From Harmothoe impar (lineage: Eukaryota; Annelida; Polychaeta; Phyllodocida; Polynoidae): 64,000 nt of DNA. The position numbers were made by a program, and so were the translations under genes. Below, in pieces: positions 10,641 through 23,345 of the stretch. The stretch's first letter is position 1. Every line of letters begins with the position of its first letter. Under the pieces are notes generated by a model. It saw nothing but the letters and a program-made list of their open reading frames with translations. It did no database searches and had not been told where the DNA came from. Location of the stretch: the NCBI GenBank assembly GCA_947462335.1, contig OX381720.1, positions 3,479,501 through 3,543,500 of the forward strand, given 5' to 3'.

Positions 10641-11704
10641 TTGACTTGGGGAAACCATCAAGTCTTAGGGACTTTTAGCTCATCCTGTCACATCACTGGA
10701 AACACCTCTACTGTTAACTGTCGACCAGAATCTATGACATATCTTTTGAACATGATTGCAAGTATTACGATTTGTGGAATGGGAACAGTGCTGAATAGCC
10801 TTGTTATCATTGTGATACTGTACGGCTCCCTTATGAAGAACTCTGTCTTCATGATGCTGCTATTATTACTTGCAGTTTTTGACAATTTATCATTGTTGAC
10901 CTTACTTTTCAGCACAGATGGCATTCATGGCAGACTCTCATTTTCCTCATCTTTTTCATTTTGCAAACTGCTAGTGTATGGCTATCACACAACTTCTAGC
11001 ATTTCCTCTTGGCTAATTGTGTTTATTTCAGCTGAGCGTGCCATAGCTTTTAAATATGGCCACTGAAATCTCATGTATATTGTACAACCAGAAAGATCAT
11101 TTTAATGGCCATTATACTGGTTATTTTCATGTTAACTTTTCATTTACCATTGCTGTTCACTGCTAACAATAATATAGTTGACTCAACATACATCTGTAGG
11201 CCATTTGTATCAAGTGCTCTGGCTGAAATGGTCTATTCAGTTAGCCTTGCATTTGATTACTCATTTATACCTTTCCTTATTATATCTGTTTTAAACATAC
11301 TGACCATGAAAAAGATTTATGCTAGGTGGCGCTTCCAGCTTCAACACCAAACAACTAACCAAAGTAAATATGGAACACAAACCACAAATTTAACCTTAAC
11401 AATGTTTGCTGTATGCATTGTTTTTGTAGTAACAACTGTACCCGGCCGAATCCTTCTTGTGATAAAAACAATATCACCCTTTGAACTGAAAGATTTCACC
11501 GTGGAACACAACGTTGTAATTTTGATTGCATTCAAAATTGCTGTAATAAACCATGGCATCAATTTTCTCCTTTATTGCCTCACTGGGTCTGTGTTTCGGC
11601 AGGCTTTAGTTGAACTCTTCTATTGCTGCAAAAAAATAGGATTGAATGATAATGAAATTGAGCGCCAACTGTCACCAGCTTCTACAGTAGACTCACATGT
11701 CTGA
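10641..11704 (+). pseudogene. Rhodopsin-class GPCR (neuropeptide receptor-like) with a frameshift
   Basis: A seven-helix receptor is encoded without introns. Frame 1 gives an NTS glycosylation site, TM1 (MGTVLNSLVIIVILYG), TM2 (MMLLLLLAVFDNLSLLTLL) and TM3 ending in SAERAIAF, the counterpart of the DRY motif. Just after this, two extra bases (gg, 11058-11059) shift the frame and TGA stops it at 11064. From about 11060 the next frame continues with TM4 (IILVIFMLTFHLPLLF), TM5, TM6 and TM7 (NHGINFLLYCLTGSVF, matching the NPxxY region), ending TGA 11702-11704. The layout and TM7 wording resemble FMRFamide-type receptors. No ATG precedes TM1 at a sensible distance: the frame opens after TAG near 10613 and the first ATG is at 10734, so a 5' exon may be missing or lost. 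AATAAA at 11802-11807 would be the poly(A) signal. A sequencing error at one site could also explain it. Confidence 0.8.
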
Positions 11705-11807
11705 TTATTCTACATGTTGTTATTCCTGAATCTGGTTGGATGGATAACAAAATAATTCATAAACATTAATGGTAGTATTTGATGTAAACATGTCTTCAAC
11801 AAATAAA

Positions 11808-12315
11808 GTTATAAACTTATGAACTCTGATTGATAAGAAAGAGTCTGTTACTTAATTAAGTAGATAATTTGGATATAAGTAAGCCTTTTGGACGCCCTTA
11901 AAAGCGGGTCCCAGTATCTATTAAAGCAAACAAGAGTATGGCTTGAATAATCCACTTCATAGTTTATCCTTTCCCATGGTCCCATCAACTGCATCAACCT
12001 GAATTCAAGGTTAGAAATCACTAAATCAGATAAGTATGACTTGTCCAAGTTCACCTAAACATGATGGGGTTTGAATGGGTTCTATCCTGATTTGGCCATA
12101 ATTTATTAAATGATTACAAATAAATGGGTTTTTTTATGGACAAAACTCTTTTATACTTAAAATGCAGAAATCATCAGATAGTGCATGGCTATCCGGTCCT
12201 CCAAAAATGAAGCCGGTCCTTCAACATTGAAAATTTGCAGGACTGAATGTCCTGCGGGATGAAAAAGTTTTTGCAAAGACTCGAGTGATTCAGTTCACTA
12301 TTGAACACTATAGGG
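11808..12315. other. Intergenic, no gene recognised
   Basis: Downstream flank of the GPCR. No repeats of note or coding signals are seen. Confidence 0.4.
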
Positions 12316-12435
12316 AGTATTCCACTGACGTCGGTCAGCTGAAATTCTGTCATCCGATGAAAGTCTAAATGTCAAACTTATGGGAGAATCTCGTCCGACT
12401 GACGAAATGGCGGCCGATTCCGTCAGTGGAATACT
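12316..12435. mobile_element. 120-bp foldback MITE, GTATTCCACTGACG ends
   Basis: Exact 14-bp inverted ends: gtattccactgacg at 12317-12330 and its complement at 12421-12434. Internal cgactgacg and gtcggtcag extend the pairing. No target duplication is clear. Confidence 0.65.
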
Positions 12436-12449
12436 GCCTTATGAGTCAC

Positions 12450-12618
12450 TTTGTCATTCCCCCAGTCGCGAACGTTCAATTCCGAAGTTCTTCTTGTGGA
12501 TAGGACATGTTCACAATTCTTGCGAATATTGCTTGTCTTTCTTGTGTCATGGTAACTTCCCCAGATTCTTTACAAACATGCAATTCCCGAGTTCGGTTTG
12601 GAGGGTAGGAATGACAAA
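12450..12618. mobile_element. Foldback element with TTTGTCATTCC ends
   Basis: Inverted ends tttgtcattcc (12450-12460) and ggaatgacaaa (12608-12618), with imperfect continuation inward (cgaacgttcaattccg facing caattcccgagttcgg). It abuts the element at 12316-12435. Confidence 0.55.
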
Positions 12619-13084
12619 ATGACAAGAAAAGATTCATAACAAAATATATCTGTGTCACTTTATACCAAGATTCGTCTCTCATCTCCATCAGCCATGTCAA
12701 GTAAAATCAGAAGCACTCAGGAAATACCAGTGTTGATATTGTGTTGAATAGTTTTATTGCACTTGTTCCACATTAGTTTGTAGCATGGAATTGGTTAGTT
12801 TATCTGGATATCAGAATGTTCAAAGGAATTCTGGGCACAATGATTATATGTTTATAACATGAAGATGTAGAAGCTTTGTATATATATATGATTTAACTAT
12901 TTCATATTCACAACATATTGGCAAGGCAATAATCAAATGATGTTAAGATATTATGATTATACATCATAAAACCACGAGTAGAATAAGACCTCAAGCATTA
13001 TTTTAGGCTACGATGTCCATATGTGCATGATAGATAAAGACCTCACAACTAAATTGGAAGTGATGGCAGTTGTACATCTAATCA
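12619..13084. other. Intergenic with a fragment of a dispersed repeat
   Basis: No gene is seen. Bases 13027-13078 (catgatagataaagacctcac and onward) match the repeat unit found twice at 52381-52611. Confidence 0.45.
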
Positions 13085-13224
13085 CGGGCGTGGCAACCGG
13101 GGGGGGGGGAGGACTTTTGACTGACCCCAAAAAAGGTTAAACCAAAAGGGTTAAGCGAAAAGGGGTCAAAAAGGGTCAAAATCCCCCTCAGTCCCCCCTA
13201 CTTTGAACCTGCTTGCCACGCCCC
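13085..13224. mobile_element. MITE with CGGGCGTGGCAA ends
   Basis: Inverted ends cgggcgtggcaa (13085-13096) and ttgccacgccc (13213-13223). The interior is G-rich then C-rich (gggggggggagg, ccccctcagtccccc) with repeated aaaggggtcaaaa. Confidence 0.6.
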
Positions 13225-14176
13225 TGCATTTTCTGCATTATAAGCTGATGTTGGAAGCTAGTTTATGGCTGTACAGGAAGGCTTTGCAAAAATAACAATA
13301 AAACTCTCTTGAAGGTGAACACCTCCTATACATAGCTTAATATTATGGCGGTAGCGGAACACTTGGAATTGGAAGCAGTCATGAGTAGTCGCTCATTGGG
13401 TGTCTATGTGCAGGTTCTGCTTATAAGGTTGTCGTATGGAGTCAGATGCCAGTTCTCATCTGGGTCGTTCTAGGGACGGATGTACCCCACTCCATGCGCG
13501 ACTCATAGTGTATGCCTATAAGATTGATGCTCATACACCCTTGTTGTACTTTTACCAATGTTTCAATAGAGAACCTACCTACACCACACCTGCTCCTCTC
13601 CTGTTTTTATTCCTTGTATTTTTAGTGAAAGGGCCCCACAAAGCTACCTAAGCGCCGTCCAGATTACATAGTTAACCTTAAGAGATACTAGTCTGATGCT
13701 TATATACAAATATGTATTACCACGTATGGGTATTACAATAACACCCACTTCAACAAGACCAGTATGTACTGATAAATGTGTACTTCCTCCAAGCCAGCAA
13801 AACATAGTGTATATAACGTTGTATCATACCTGCCGTTTTGTAACCATTGGCAACCCGTTTTTTTATATTCATGTGATCATTTTCAGTACCTCAGTAACCA
13901 ATATCGTAGAAATTACCATATTTGCCTGAAGAAGAGATATAAATAGCTCGAAACGTTGAAGCTATAAGATCAACAAACATAAAGTGCCAACAAAACTTGC
14001 ACCATGTCAACACTGCAAGAAAAACTTCAAATAAAATCCATATAATTTAATTTCCGGTGTCTTTTCTTTTGTGGTATATCATTCCCCAATTCCCATGTAT
14101 AAGGGATAGCCATATATCCATTACAATATCCAAGTAAACAAGGAGGGTAAGGTTTCATGGCAAATTGAATCATCAT
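13225..14176. other. Intergenic with a CTGAAGA..CGAAACGTT motif
   Basis: No gene is recognised. At 13927-13957 a CTGAAGAAGAG segment followed by CTCGAAACGTT resembles the repeated motif of Penelope-like element ends, some of which carry hammerhead ribozyme cores (CUGANGA...GAAA). A full ribozyme fold cannot be shown. A tcaaataaaa signal follows at about 14026. Confidence 0.35.
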
Positions 14177-17100
14177 TTACAAGTGTGTTGCATTGTTGTC
14201 CGTCTCCATGGCCTTGTTGTCCTCTCCTCTTGACCCTCTATATTTAACTGTTGTGTTTTCTGGCTCGTTCAGCATAACGGACCCATTGACCAACACCAGA
14301 CTGGAATTCTTTAGGTTTCCTAGCGTGTCAGCTGAAAGTAAAGTCAGAACATTATTATAAACTGACATATGTGATACTTTAGTAAATCTTTGTATTACAT
14401 GGTGGGTACGACCCTAGACTCGTTCCAATCCCATGCGCTCCTACGACTGCCGCTCGCCCTCACTTAGGGACCTGTAACTGTGCGGTCTGCTCCGAGCGGC
14501 GCTCTCTAATTGGCGCTAATTAAAATGGTACAAGATTGGGCCAGCTTGGGGTGATTGGTTACAGAAAGCGGCGACGTAACCCGTTACAACGCTGTACAGT
14601 TACTGGTCCCAAAGCGGAGCGTCGGGATTGGAACTAGTCTAGTACGACCCTCTCTATGTTAAACCTATGGGAGCTCCATACTCCATGTCCACCTGGAGTA
14701 AGGTGCAGCCACACTCCATGGCCAACAACTTTGTTGACTTTCTTTATTTCAAGACAGTAGACCTGAACATGTAAAACCACAAACCCCCACTTAGTGACAT
14801 ATGTGTACATCATGCGTACATCATACTCCGCCTGTTTAAGCTGGGACATATCACACCCAGCCGTAGGCCCCAGCTTAAGCTCATAAAGTATGATGTACAC
14901 GCATATCAACATTGTCAACATGGTTTTGCCTATGTATGTCTAAAAAGAATATTATGTTGATAGTATGAAGCAAAGAAATGCAGCACTTAGACTGTAGGCA
15001 GATCCTATAAGCCACACTGGTGATGTGATTATGGGAAATTTAGTACTTTACTATAGTAGCTAAAACTAGCATATATAAGCCGCATCCAGACTCTGGGCCG
15101 ATCCTATTATCCTATATCAGCCACACCAGTGATTTGACTCACGTACTAACCGAGGCCTATACGTGAGGTTTTACAATTATATATTGTAAGAACTGATGTG
15201 TCTTTACCTATCACTTGCTTCTTAGTCGTGTTATTCTTGGCAGCTTCTGTGTCAGCGATCTCGTCCAATAGCTCCCTGAGGTGCATGATCAACGCTTCAT
15301 CTCTGTAGGCACTGACTGGGTAGGCCGCCTCTCCATGCTCCTCTATGTCCAGCCCTGTCAGAATGAACAATGATATATAGGGCTCCTAGGGGTTAGGCCA
15401 TGGGGGCATCCATGTTCGGGGGTTAGAAGTTCAAGCAGGTAACAATAGGTGGACACCTATAGACTCAGTACTGCCCTGTGACGTCATAACTTCCGGTTAG
15501 CTGCTCCACCTACTGGCCAAAGGCCTGTACTGCAGGTTTTCGATTTACCACAAGCGGCACTGCTATCGACGGCCATGTGTCCTATAACACTATTTCGGGT
15601 CTCTACATATGCACTGCCATGTTAGTTCTGAGCTCGGAATTTCTCATTAGACTTATACAGTGACCAAACACCAACACACGATAGCCTGCAAGGAGCAAGC
15701 TAAGTGACGAGAGCAAAAGCAGAAGCGGAAATGTTTGCTGGTGTCAGTGTAAACACAGTTGTCGCGGGAACAAATCCATACCAGTTACAGCGCTATATAG
15801 CATTCACTATGGTTTTTATTGAGACAGATAGAGAGAAAAAAGAAACACAGGACAGGCTTTCTTTCATTGCTCCTTAAATACTTGTCCTATAAGGACAATA
15901 ACTTTGCGACCCTTGCATGTAAAGGACGATGAATGATCTCATATCCTATTATCAACAGTCTAAACCAGACAAACGAGTAACTCGCCTTCAAGCATCATGC
16001 CAACTCTATGTGATTCAGACACTCTCAAAGGGTCAGCATGATGCACCAATGCAGCACTGGCGAGTTACTTACTAGGGCTGCATCCATGTGCATAATGCAT
16101 TAAGGCATGATGCCGTCATTAAAGGGTTAACACGGCCAAAACGTAGGTAAGCAATGCGATTGAGCAAGTCACTCATCAGTACTTCATTACTACATCACAA
16201 TGGCAAATGGACATGACTTGTGGTGCATAATCTGGTTCTTAAAAGGTAGACAAAAGAAAATACACACCCTTTAATTCTAATTCCTCCGGCACCCGGAGCA
16301 TATGGAAAGCTTTGAGAATCCCAAAGACCCCTCCACTGACCACTGATGTCCATCCAATAATGGCAGCTGCTCCAGTTAGGTTTATTGCTAATAGCTGAAG
16401 AGCACAACAGAAAATTCACATTTAGTAACTTGAAAGGTCAACACAGAATGAATAATTTTCTCATGAATGAGTGAGTATTTATGCAAAGACCATGCCTCTT
16501 TTGCAATTACCATCCCTCTTTTGAAGAAACCATAAAACCTTGTGTATAAGCCCAACTGGCGTATAAGCCGCACCCTGGTTTGTCAAATCATATGATCCAC
16601 ACAGGCGATCTGATTGTGATGACTTTAGAACTGTATTATAGGAGCAAAAACTTGCCTATAAGCAGCACCCGGACTCTATACCAATCCTATAAGCCGCACT
16701 GGTGATCTGACTCACATAGTAGCTGCGGCCTATTAGCAGGTTTTACGGTATGCCATTTGTCCATTTTTACAATGCATACACATGGGGCTTTTCTTATATT
16801 ATCTCATTTATTTTTATTCATTTTGACATTACATTTGAAGTGAGTTACAACATGGTTGTGAACCATGGGATTCCATAATGACTGCACGCTTTTCTTCTCT
16901 CAATATGTTTATATGTTTTATTGTCAATTATTTCTTGCTCTTTATTATACATGATAGACAAATAGATCAACTCACATATCCAGACTCCTGGCTTGGGTTG
17001 ATGAAGGCTCCACGATCCTTGTCAAATAAAGCCACAGCGATTAGGCCCCACAGTCCTGATCCAAAGTGCACTGAAATACAAGGGAGTTTCATAATCACTC

Positions 17101-20100
17101 AGTTATGTTGAGAATTATTTCCCTAAAAATGGTATTTCATCAAAATGGTTTATATCTATATTTAGTGAGAGGACTCAAACAGCCATCCAACACCCATTAA
17201 TGACTACCTTATATAGTTTGTTGACATCAAAAACAATATTAGCTCCTTTTTTTCTGTATTCAGCCCAATGAGAATTTATTCCAAATTTATAATCGTTCTT
17301 GTAAAAATTGACTTTTTGAACAAATCACAAGAAAAAAAATTGTCCGATGCACTGACCAGCCACAGCATCCAGAGGGTCATCTATTTCAAACCTTAGCATG
17401 AGCTTGGACACAAATTGGTAGACGAAGCCAGCGATGCAGCCTGTCACTAGTGCTGCCCAGGGATAGACGTTATTACACGAAGCACAAATGGCCACCTAGA
17501 GGAGTATACAAAACAGAGAGGAAAATTGAGATAAGTCAGACAAAGCTTCGATCTTTAACACAAGTGTCAATAGCATCTGATATGTTGAATATTCAAGATT
17601 TGACATCAGAGGCCTAACCAATAAAGTTTAAGGATAAAATACGTCTGTAATGTGAAAAGCATACAATTGTGGTGATGTAATATTATACAACATTATACTA
17701 TACCCTCTTCTAGTACTACAAGCCCAGCCTGGTTGAGGCCCGACAGTCCTTAGTCTTAGCCTACCACCCCAAGTATAGGGATCACTACACAACTTTGTAG
17801 ACCATATGGAGGGTTATTGACTTAATAGTGTGTATCTATATATCTCATGATTTTCAATATTCGTTCAATTTACATTAAATAACCCAGGCCATAAAGTGTC
17901 ATATTACCATCACAATCAAAAAGTCCATCTAATATTTGTTTCTCACAATGGATAGCATCTGCAACAAAAGATTCTCACCATTCCACAGAGCCCGCCATTG
18001 ATGGTGCTCAGAAGACTCCACTTTGTCTCTCCTCGTCCCACCCCATCCTCATCACCGTAGATACGCCCCAGTATGAGCCGTCCCATGACGGTGCTGACCG
18101 CTCCCATGGCTCCTGAGAGGATAGTGTTGAAGGCAGCTGCCACCACATTTTCAGCATCACCTGCGCATTAAAAGTATTATTTGTAATATTGTGTCAGGTA
18201 ACATTTACATATTTGTCAGTTCAGGAGGACAAGATTTTGGTGTAATATTCCATATCTGTTTGAATTAAACTTTTGTAAGCCTATGTCTCTTTATTTAAAT
18301 CTCTTTATTATTGTATGGAGTTATGCAGCTGACCTCTCTACTAAACTAAAGATACATAAAATCATATAGTTACTATAGGTACCATCAGTTGAAGATGGAG
18401 GATATATGCTTGTTTAAGGTTGTGTGGGATATATGTGTTTGATGAAAATGATTTCATGATAAAGAGTGATACTTCACCTGGTTGCGAGATGGAGCCCTGA
18501 GAGCTGCCGTTGAAGGAGAAGAATCCCAAGAACAAGATAAAGCTACCAAGAGCTGCCATCTGGTGGGCAAATCAATCACTGATGTTCAGTCAATTCTTTA
18601 TGATTTGAATGATTATTTATCAGCAAGAGTGTTTAAAGTAATTGATCACACTCTCTCCCTCTGTTAAAAGGGAAGGAATGTTCACCACTTGTCCTCTTTG
18701 GACTACATGTATGATAATATGCTTGACACCTGAAACCTAAAGTTGAAATGGACAAATACAAGGACCCAAATTAACCCCTCCCATGTTGCTTAATAGTGAG
18801 CACTCCTTTATCATGTAAAAGTTTTGGCACTTTCATACCAGAAAAACATACTAAGCCTGCAATCAAAATAAGTCTTTTGTAACTATTATTAAGGTATTTC
18901 ATAGGGGTAAAATGTAAACTCTTCTCACCGGGATAGAGTGTCCCCGGAGCTCCTCCTGATTCTTATCGAAGCTGTCAAAGCGGCCGAGACGTGGTCCAAG
19001 GAGCAGCGCACCCCAGAACCCAGCAGTACCTCCAACAAGATGCACCACGCCACTCCCTGAGAAGTCCTGCACACAGAGTACACAGGTTTGTAACATATAT
19101 GAATGATGTGTAAACAATGGCATGGAGTTCATTTTATCTAAATTTAGTACAACTATGTGCACAGACTTGTTCCAATACAAAAATGCACTCTGTGAATTGT
19201 TTCCAATATGAATGTGCACCCTGTGCAGTATGCTACATTCTATAATGCTAGAGTCTAAGATGCTATATTCCTACATGCAACGTTTTGAGCTGCAATAGTC
19301 TGAAGTGAAGCATGCTGAACTAGTATATTCTTATATGCAACATTTTGAGATGCTTGTGTGCTTTCACTTACTTGGTATGACACAGTTTTACCAGAGAAGC
19401 TGAAGCCTTGCTTGAGCCAACCCTCTGGTGCCCATGCCCAGTGACTTACAACTGGGTACATGAAAGCTGCAATGCAACAACATTCACTGTAATAAAATTG
19501 GCGCTACACAGTGTGATGACCACAAAGGTTAGTGTATTGACTCAATATTCTAAGAATTGTTGTCCTGTTCTCAGAGCCTAGTTGCAGCCATAAAATGCTG
19601 TTGAATTGGTATTTTCCCTGGGAGAATAGCGGGAGATTCAGCTTTCTGCTAATTAACAATCTTGAGGATTTAATTCTTCCTCCCTCTAGCAGATGATTAA
19701 TCTACCATGTATCACCACCTTTTGTTGTCCTTTTCAACCAATGGTGGGTGAATTCCAAGCCATCCCCCCCCCCCAACTTTAAAAACAAATTTAAATTTAA
19801 ACAATTTAAGTATGATTACAAAGTCTGGTAACCCACTGAATGGGGTGTGTCAATGTGTCAAGGTGTTTGACTCAAGATACCAGTGGTAGACTTATGGTAC
19901 TGATGCTGACAAATTTGATACTTTTTTCATTTAGAGGAAATAAGGCCCCAATGTCTCAGATTTGAAAGTGGGGACTTCATTTTTTTATAATGCGTAGGAC
20001 TTAAGAAAAACACTGCAACCATCTTTTGGAGATCCATACTGGTTAACATACTATACAATGGTTCCCAAAACCTCACAGGTAGAACAGAGGTCCAAGTGGC

Positions 20101-23100
20101 CGACTCATGGGCACTTTACCCTAGAGGTACTAACCTGGTACAACCATGTCACAATATGTCTTTATCTCAAAAATGTCTTTCATAAACATTAACATACAGA
20201 TTACCCTGAGCCCTCACTTGTTTGAGAAGATACTGGATTTAACATTTTTGCTGGTCTGTATTTTGTTACGCATTAGGCATTTGGAGGTTTGCTTGGGATT
20301 TATTTTTAAGTTAATAAGGAGAGGGGTTCGTTGACATAGAAGTTATCGATGACAATGCAGCAATTCCTTGTTATAAATGCAAACTGATTTTTATTAATGA
20401 TCAGCAGGGCAGCAATGAATTGACTTGCATGAAGATTAACATATTGAAGAGGTCCAAGGCTTTCTAGATGTGTAGTGGAATCTACGGGTATGATTACAAT
20501 CAACCTCAGGACCATAAACAATTAGAATAGCTATTGCTAGGCAACCAGCTGTATTAGCAACAAATCAATAGAACCATTGAATTCCTTGAGTCCAATTTAA
20601 GAGGGCTAGGTATGATTATAATTAGCCTCAGGACCATGGAAATGTGTGTTGTTATGCAACTAACCATTAGAATAGCTGTTGCTAGGCAACCAGCTGTATT
20701 AGCAATAAACCAATAGAACCATTAAATTCCTTGAGTCCAATTTAGGGGGGGGCGGGAACGATTATAATCAGCCTCAGGAGCTCCGGAGAATTCTGCCTAA
20801 AGTTTGAGAGAGATGAACAGCTTTCAGCCATGTATATAGTAATTATTGTAATCTCTTTAACAACAATCTCTGTATTCACCCACCTGTGAATACTACACTG
20901 TAGATGATGTAGGCGTTGAAGTTACATCGTTCAGCCACAGCCCCTGACACAATGGTGGAGGCCGTCACAGCAAACGTGTAGTGGAAGAAAACGTAGGCGT
21001 AGTCATAGGTATCAAGTCCTGCTGATGCCCAGTACTGTGTACCACAGAAGGCATTGCCCAGGCCGAAGGCAAGAGGGTACCCAATGAGCCAGTAACATAA
21101 CGCACCAATCACTGCAAAGTGGACAGATGTATAATGGCAGGAAATCGTATATGGATACATTCAATGTTTAGGGAAACAAAACAGTATTTTGCAATTTCGG
21201 TGGAAAAAAGGTTTAAACATCGAATATGATTAATATTTACAGCTGCAGTTGTTTCATTTTTTATATGCACCATTACTATGACTCAATACCTAAATACATG
21301 CCCCAATACTTTTTAATATCAATAGGTATTAAAAAGAAAATTTATCACCAGGGGTAAGGCAGCTAATAAATATACTTTGTGAAAGACAAAAACGCTCCCT
21401 TAAAACACTTTACGTTCTTGTAAAACGTGATCGCAAAACCTTATGAAAGACTTGCAATTTTCCACTTTTATGGCAGCGAAATGTAAGGACGCGTTTACGA
21501 TTACACTTTTAAGGTCACGCCTTATGAAACACACTTTATTTACGATCACGCTAATCCAGCTTATGAAAAGGCTCTCTCAGTAGATATATATTTAATGACA
21601 CAGGGACATTTCTAGGATGCTTGGTCTAAAAACAGGGATATATCTTTAGGAGAGACTATTATAAACTTGGGGCTGAATTCTAGGCATGTAATAGATGGTT
21701 ATATGGTTATGAGAGGCTAACTCAAAAAAATCACAGTAATCTGCCTGGCACCCTTTGTCTTAGCCCTCTGCCGTGGTTCGAAATCTGTTTAGACATCATC
21801 TATGAACTGAATATCGATAATTATGTTAAACTATTTACACTATAGCTTATAAATGGGGAATCACAGTACACTATCTGGAGTTACTAATCCGTGACCATAC
21901 TTCTCACCATGAGGGAGATGTGGGGTGTCGTTCAAACACCATAATGACAGAGTCTATAATGATATATTGGCTTAAAGCCCATTTAGGGGTGACCACTTTA
22001 GTACTTAATTGGTGCGTAGAATCAGGGAATATTATTAAGGGTCCTAATTAACTCTGTGAACATTCATGTTACCTTTCAAATCTTTGTTTGATTTTGTCAT
22101 AGGAATGATCTCATCTGTAACTGTTAAGATACTGTGCCAGGGAGCCTTTGAAACAGGACCCTCTGAGCCAGAGACGTTTTGAATGAAAGATCCCCTGAAT
22201 TAGGGACCTCTTAACCTAAAGTAAGGTACGGTAAAGTTTGTATGATGTATATGATACATCCCTTTGAACCAGGTACCCCCCCCCCCAAAGCCGCGAATGC
22301 ACTGGTGGCCTAGTCTCATCAAATCGATCCAAGTTGAAAGTCTATGACTGACTGCAATCTAAGACAGGCATGAAAGAAAATGGCTTATTTAGGACAAAAT
22401 CAAAATAAAATTATTGATTTAAAGCATAATAATATCTATAAACTTTTCAGGCCATTTCGGTGTACATCTGCCTTAAATAAGCTGAACATTTTCTTTCAAG
22501 CCGGTCATAGATTACGCAGTCATAAACTTTCAACTTGGATTGATTTGGTGAAATTTAGCCTGATAGCATGTAAAACATTTACAGTGAGGAGGAATCTCAG
22601 TCATTAATCTGGATTATTATCAGCGGCAATACTACTTATAACTATTATTTGCAGAAGGATATGATAGAATTGATTTGACTTACGTGAGTCGAGCATGTTC
22701 TTAATGAGGATGTTTGTGGCGTTCTTGGACCGCACGGCTCCACACTCCAAGATGGCAAAGCCACACTGCATGACTATGGGAAAAGGACAAGAAAGAAATC
22801 ATTTGAAAAATCGTTTTATCCAACTATCGCAATGCTCTGCAATTATGTGACCTGTATAACTTGTGTTATTTTGTAATAGTGTCTTAATTGTGATCTGTAT
22901 ATACTTGTAACGATGAGGCAACCCCTGAAATACCCTACAGGGTTTCAATTCATAGGAAACTGTATTAATGGGTTGCCTTTAGATACAATAAGTATACATC
23001 ATGTCATGTCGATTGCAAAGCTTTTAGCATAGTTTTTTTTGTCTTTTTTTAATTAGTCAAAACTAAGGAATCTAGCAAAAGGCTCAAATAAACAGAATTG

Positions 23101-23345
23101 ACACAAAATGTACTTCAAGTAATAGTGTAGGGGTTTGTTTGCTATTGATTATTTTCAAAAGAGCTACATAGACATGAAGTTACTATGAAACTGAATGATA
23201 AAAGCATCTCACAGTAGATGATGGTGGCATTGATGATCAAGAAGAATGCATCCACATTCCTTGACAACGTGTTGACTCGTGCCTCAACATGGTATATCAT
23301 CTCCAATGTGGTGTTACCCAAGGTCATGTTCAATATGCCCGCCAT
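14177..23345 (-). CDS. amt: AMT-family ammonium transporter, gene B (12 coding exons)
   Basis: Complete transporter of 536 codons. Exons in order: 23345-23213, 22773-22684, 21111-20884, 19466-19372, 19066-18929, 18559-18478, 18160-17979, 17495-17357, 17070-16976, 16394-16268, 15354-15208, 14331-14177. All joins are GT/AG and keep frame. Residues 1-44 hold N-glycosylation sites NMT and NTT and the start of helix 1. [12 protein letters not shown] and [14 protein letters not shown] are AMT hallmarks. DFSGSGVVH (D183, H191) supplies the first pore histidine, VHFGSGLWG (H364) the second, and FFSFNG near residue 244 matches the pore phenylalanine region. The tail contains YPVSAYRD and ends ATHL. 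A possible acceptor (ttatctgccag) just upstream suggests a spliced 5' UTR. The LTR element starts 249 bp upstream of the ATG. The same exon lengths appear in gene C except for small differences in exons 11 and 12. Confidence 0.97.
14415..14641. mobile_element. MULE-like MITE with 9-bp target duplication
   Basis: The element starts tagactcgttccaatccc and ends with the complement of tagactagttccaatccc. It is flanked by the exact direct repeat gtacgaccc (14406-14414 and 14642-14650). A 9-bp duplication is typical of Mutator-like elements. Inner pairs (gggacctgtaactgt with acagttactggtccc) extend the fold. It lies in intron 11 of AMT gene B and has no ORF. Confidence 0.85.
14990..15165. repeat. 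TATAAGCCGCA-type repeat, copy 1
   Basis: Contains tataagccaca, tataagccgcatccagactc and a stretch close to the end of copy 2 (gtgatttgactcacgta, gaggttttac). It lies in intron 11 of gene B near exon 11. The wording resembles a widespread animal MITE group with GCGGCTTATA motifs. Confidence 0.5.
16020..16135. repeat. ATGATGCA-family hairpin element
   Basis: Contains gggtcagcatgatgcaccaatgcagcactgg, a gagttacttac/aactcgcc arm pair and tcattaaagggttaac at the end. It lies in intron 10 of gene B. Confidence 0.6.
16543..16752. repeat. TATAAGCCGCA-type repeat, copy 2
   Basis: Contains tataagccgcaccctgg, tataagcagcacccggac, tataagccgcactgg and ends gcaggttttacggta. It is related to 14990-15165. 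It lies in intron 9 of gene B. Confidence 0.55.
20205..20490 (-). repeat. Dispersed repeat with coding-like segment, copy 1
   Basis: On the minus strand this intron-3 segment of gene B matches 42515-42780 (plus). Both contain a 27-codon open block (here 20470-20390) reading [14 protein letters not shown] then [12 protein letters not shown], and both end gtatcttctcaaacaagtgagggc. Seven of the ten codon differences in the block are synonymous. This may be a remnant of a transposon protein or an unrecognised gene fragment. Confidence 0.6.
20489..20790. repeat. About 140-bp tandem repeat in intron 3 of gene B
   Basis: The segment gattayaatyagcctcagg followed by attagaatagctrttgctaggcaaccagctgtattag and attccttgagtccaattta occurs twice in tandem with a third partial copy at the right end (gattataatcagcctcagg). 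Confidence 0.7.

Noticed and set aside
13927..13957. Hammerhead ribozyme
   Set aside because: CTGAAGA and GAAAC core pieces are present, but stem III and a cleavage triplet cannot be placed convincingly.
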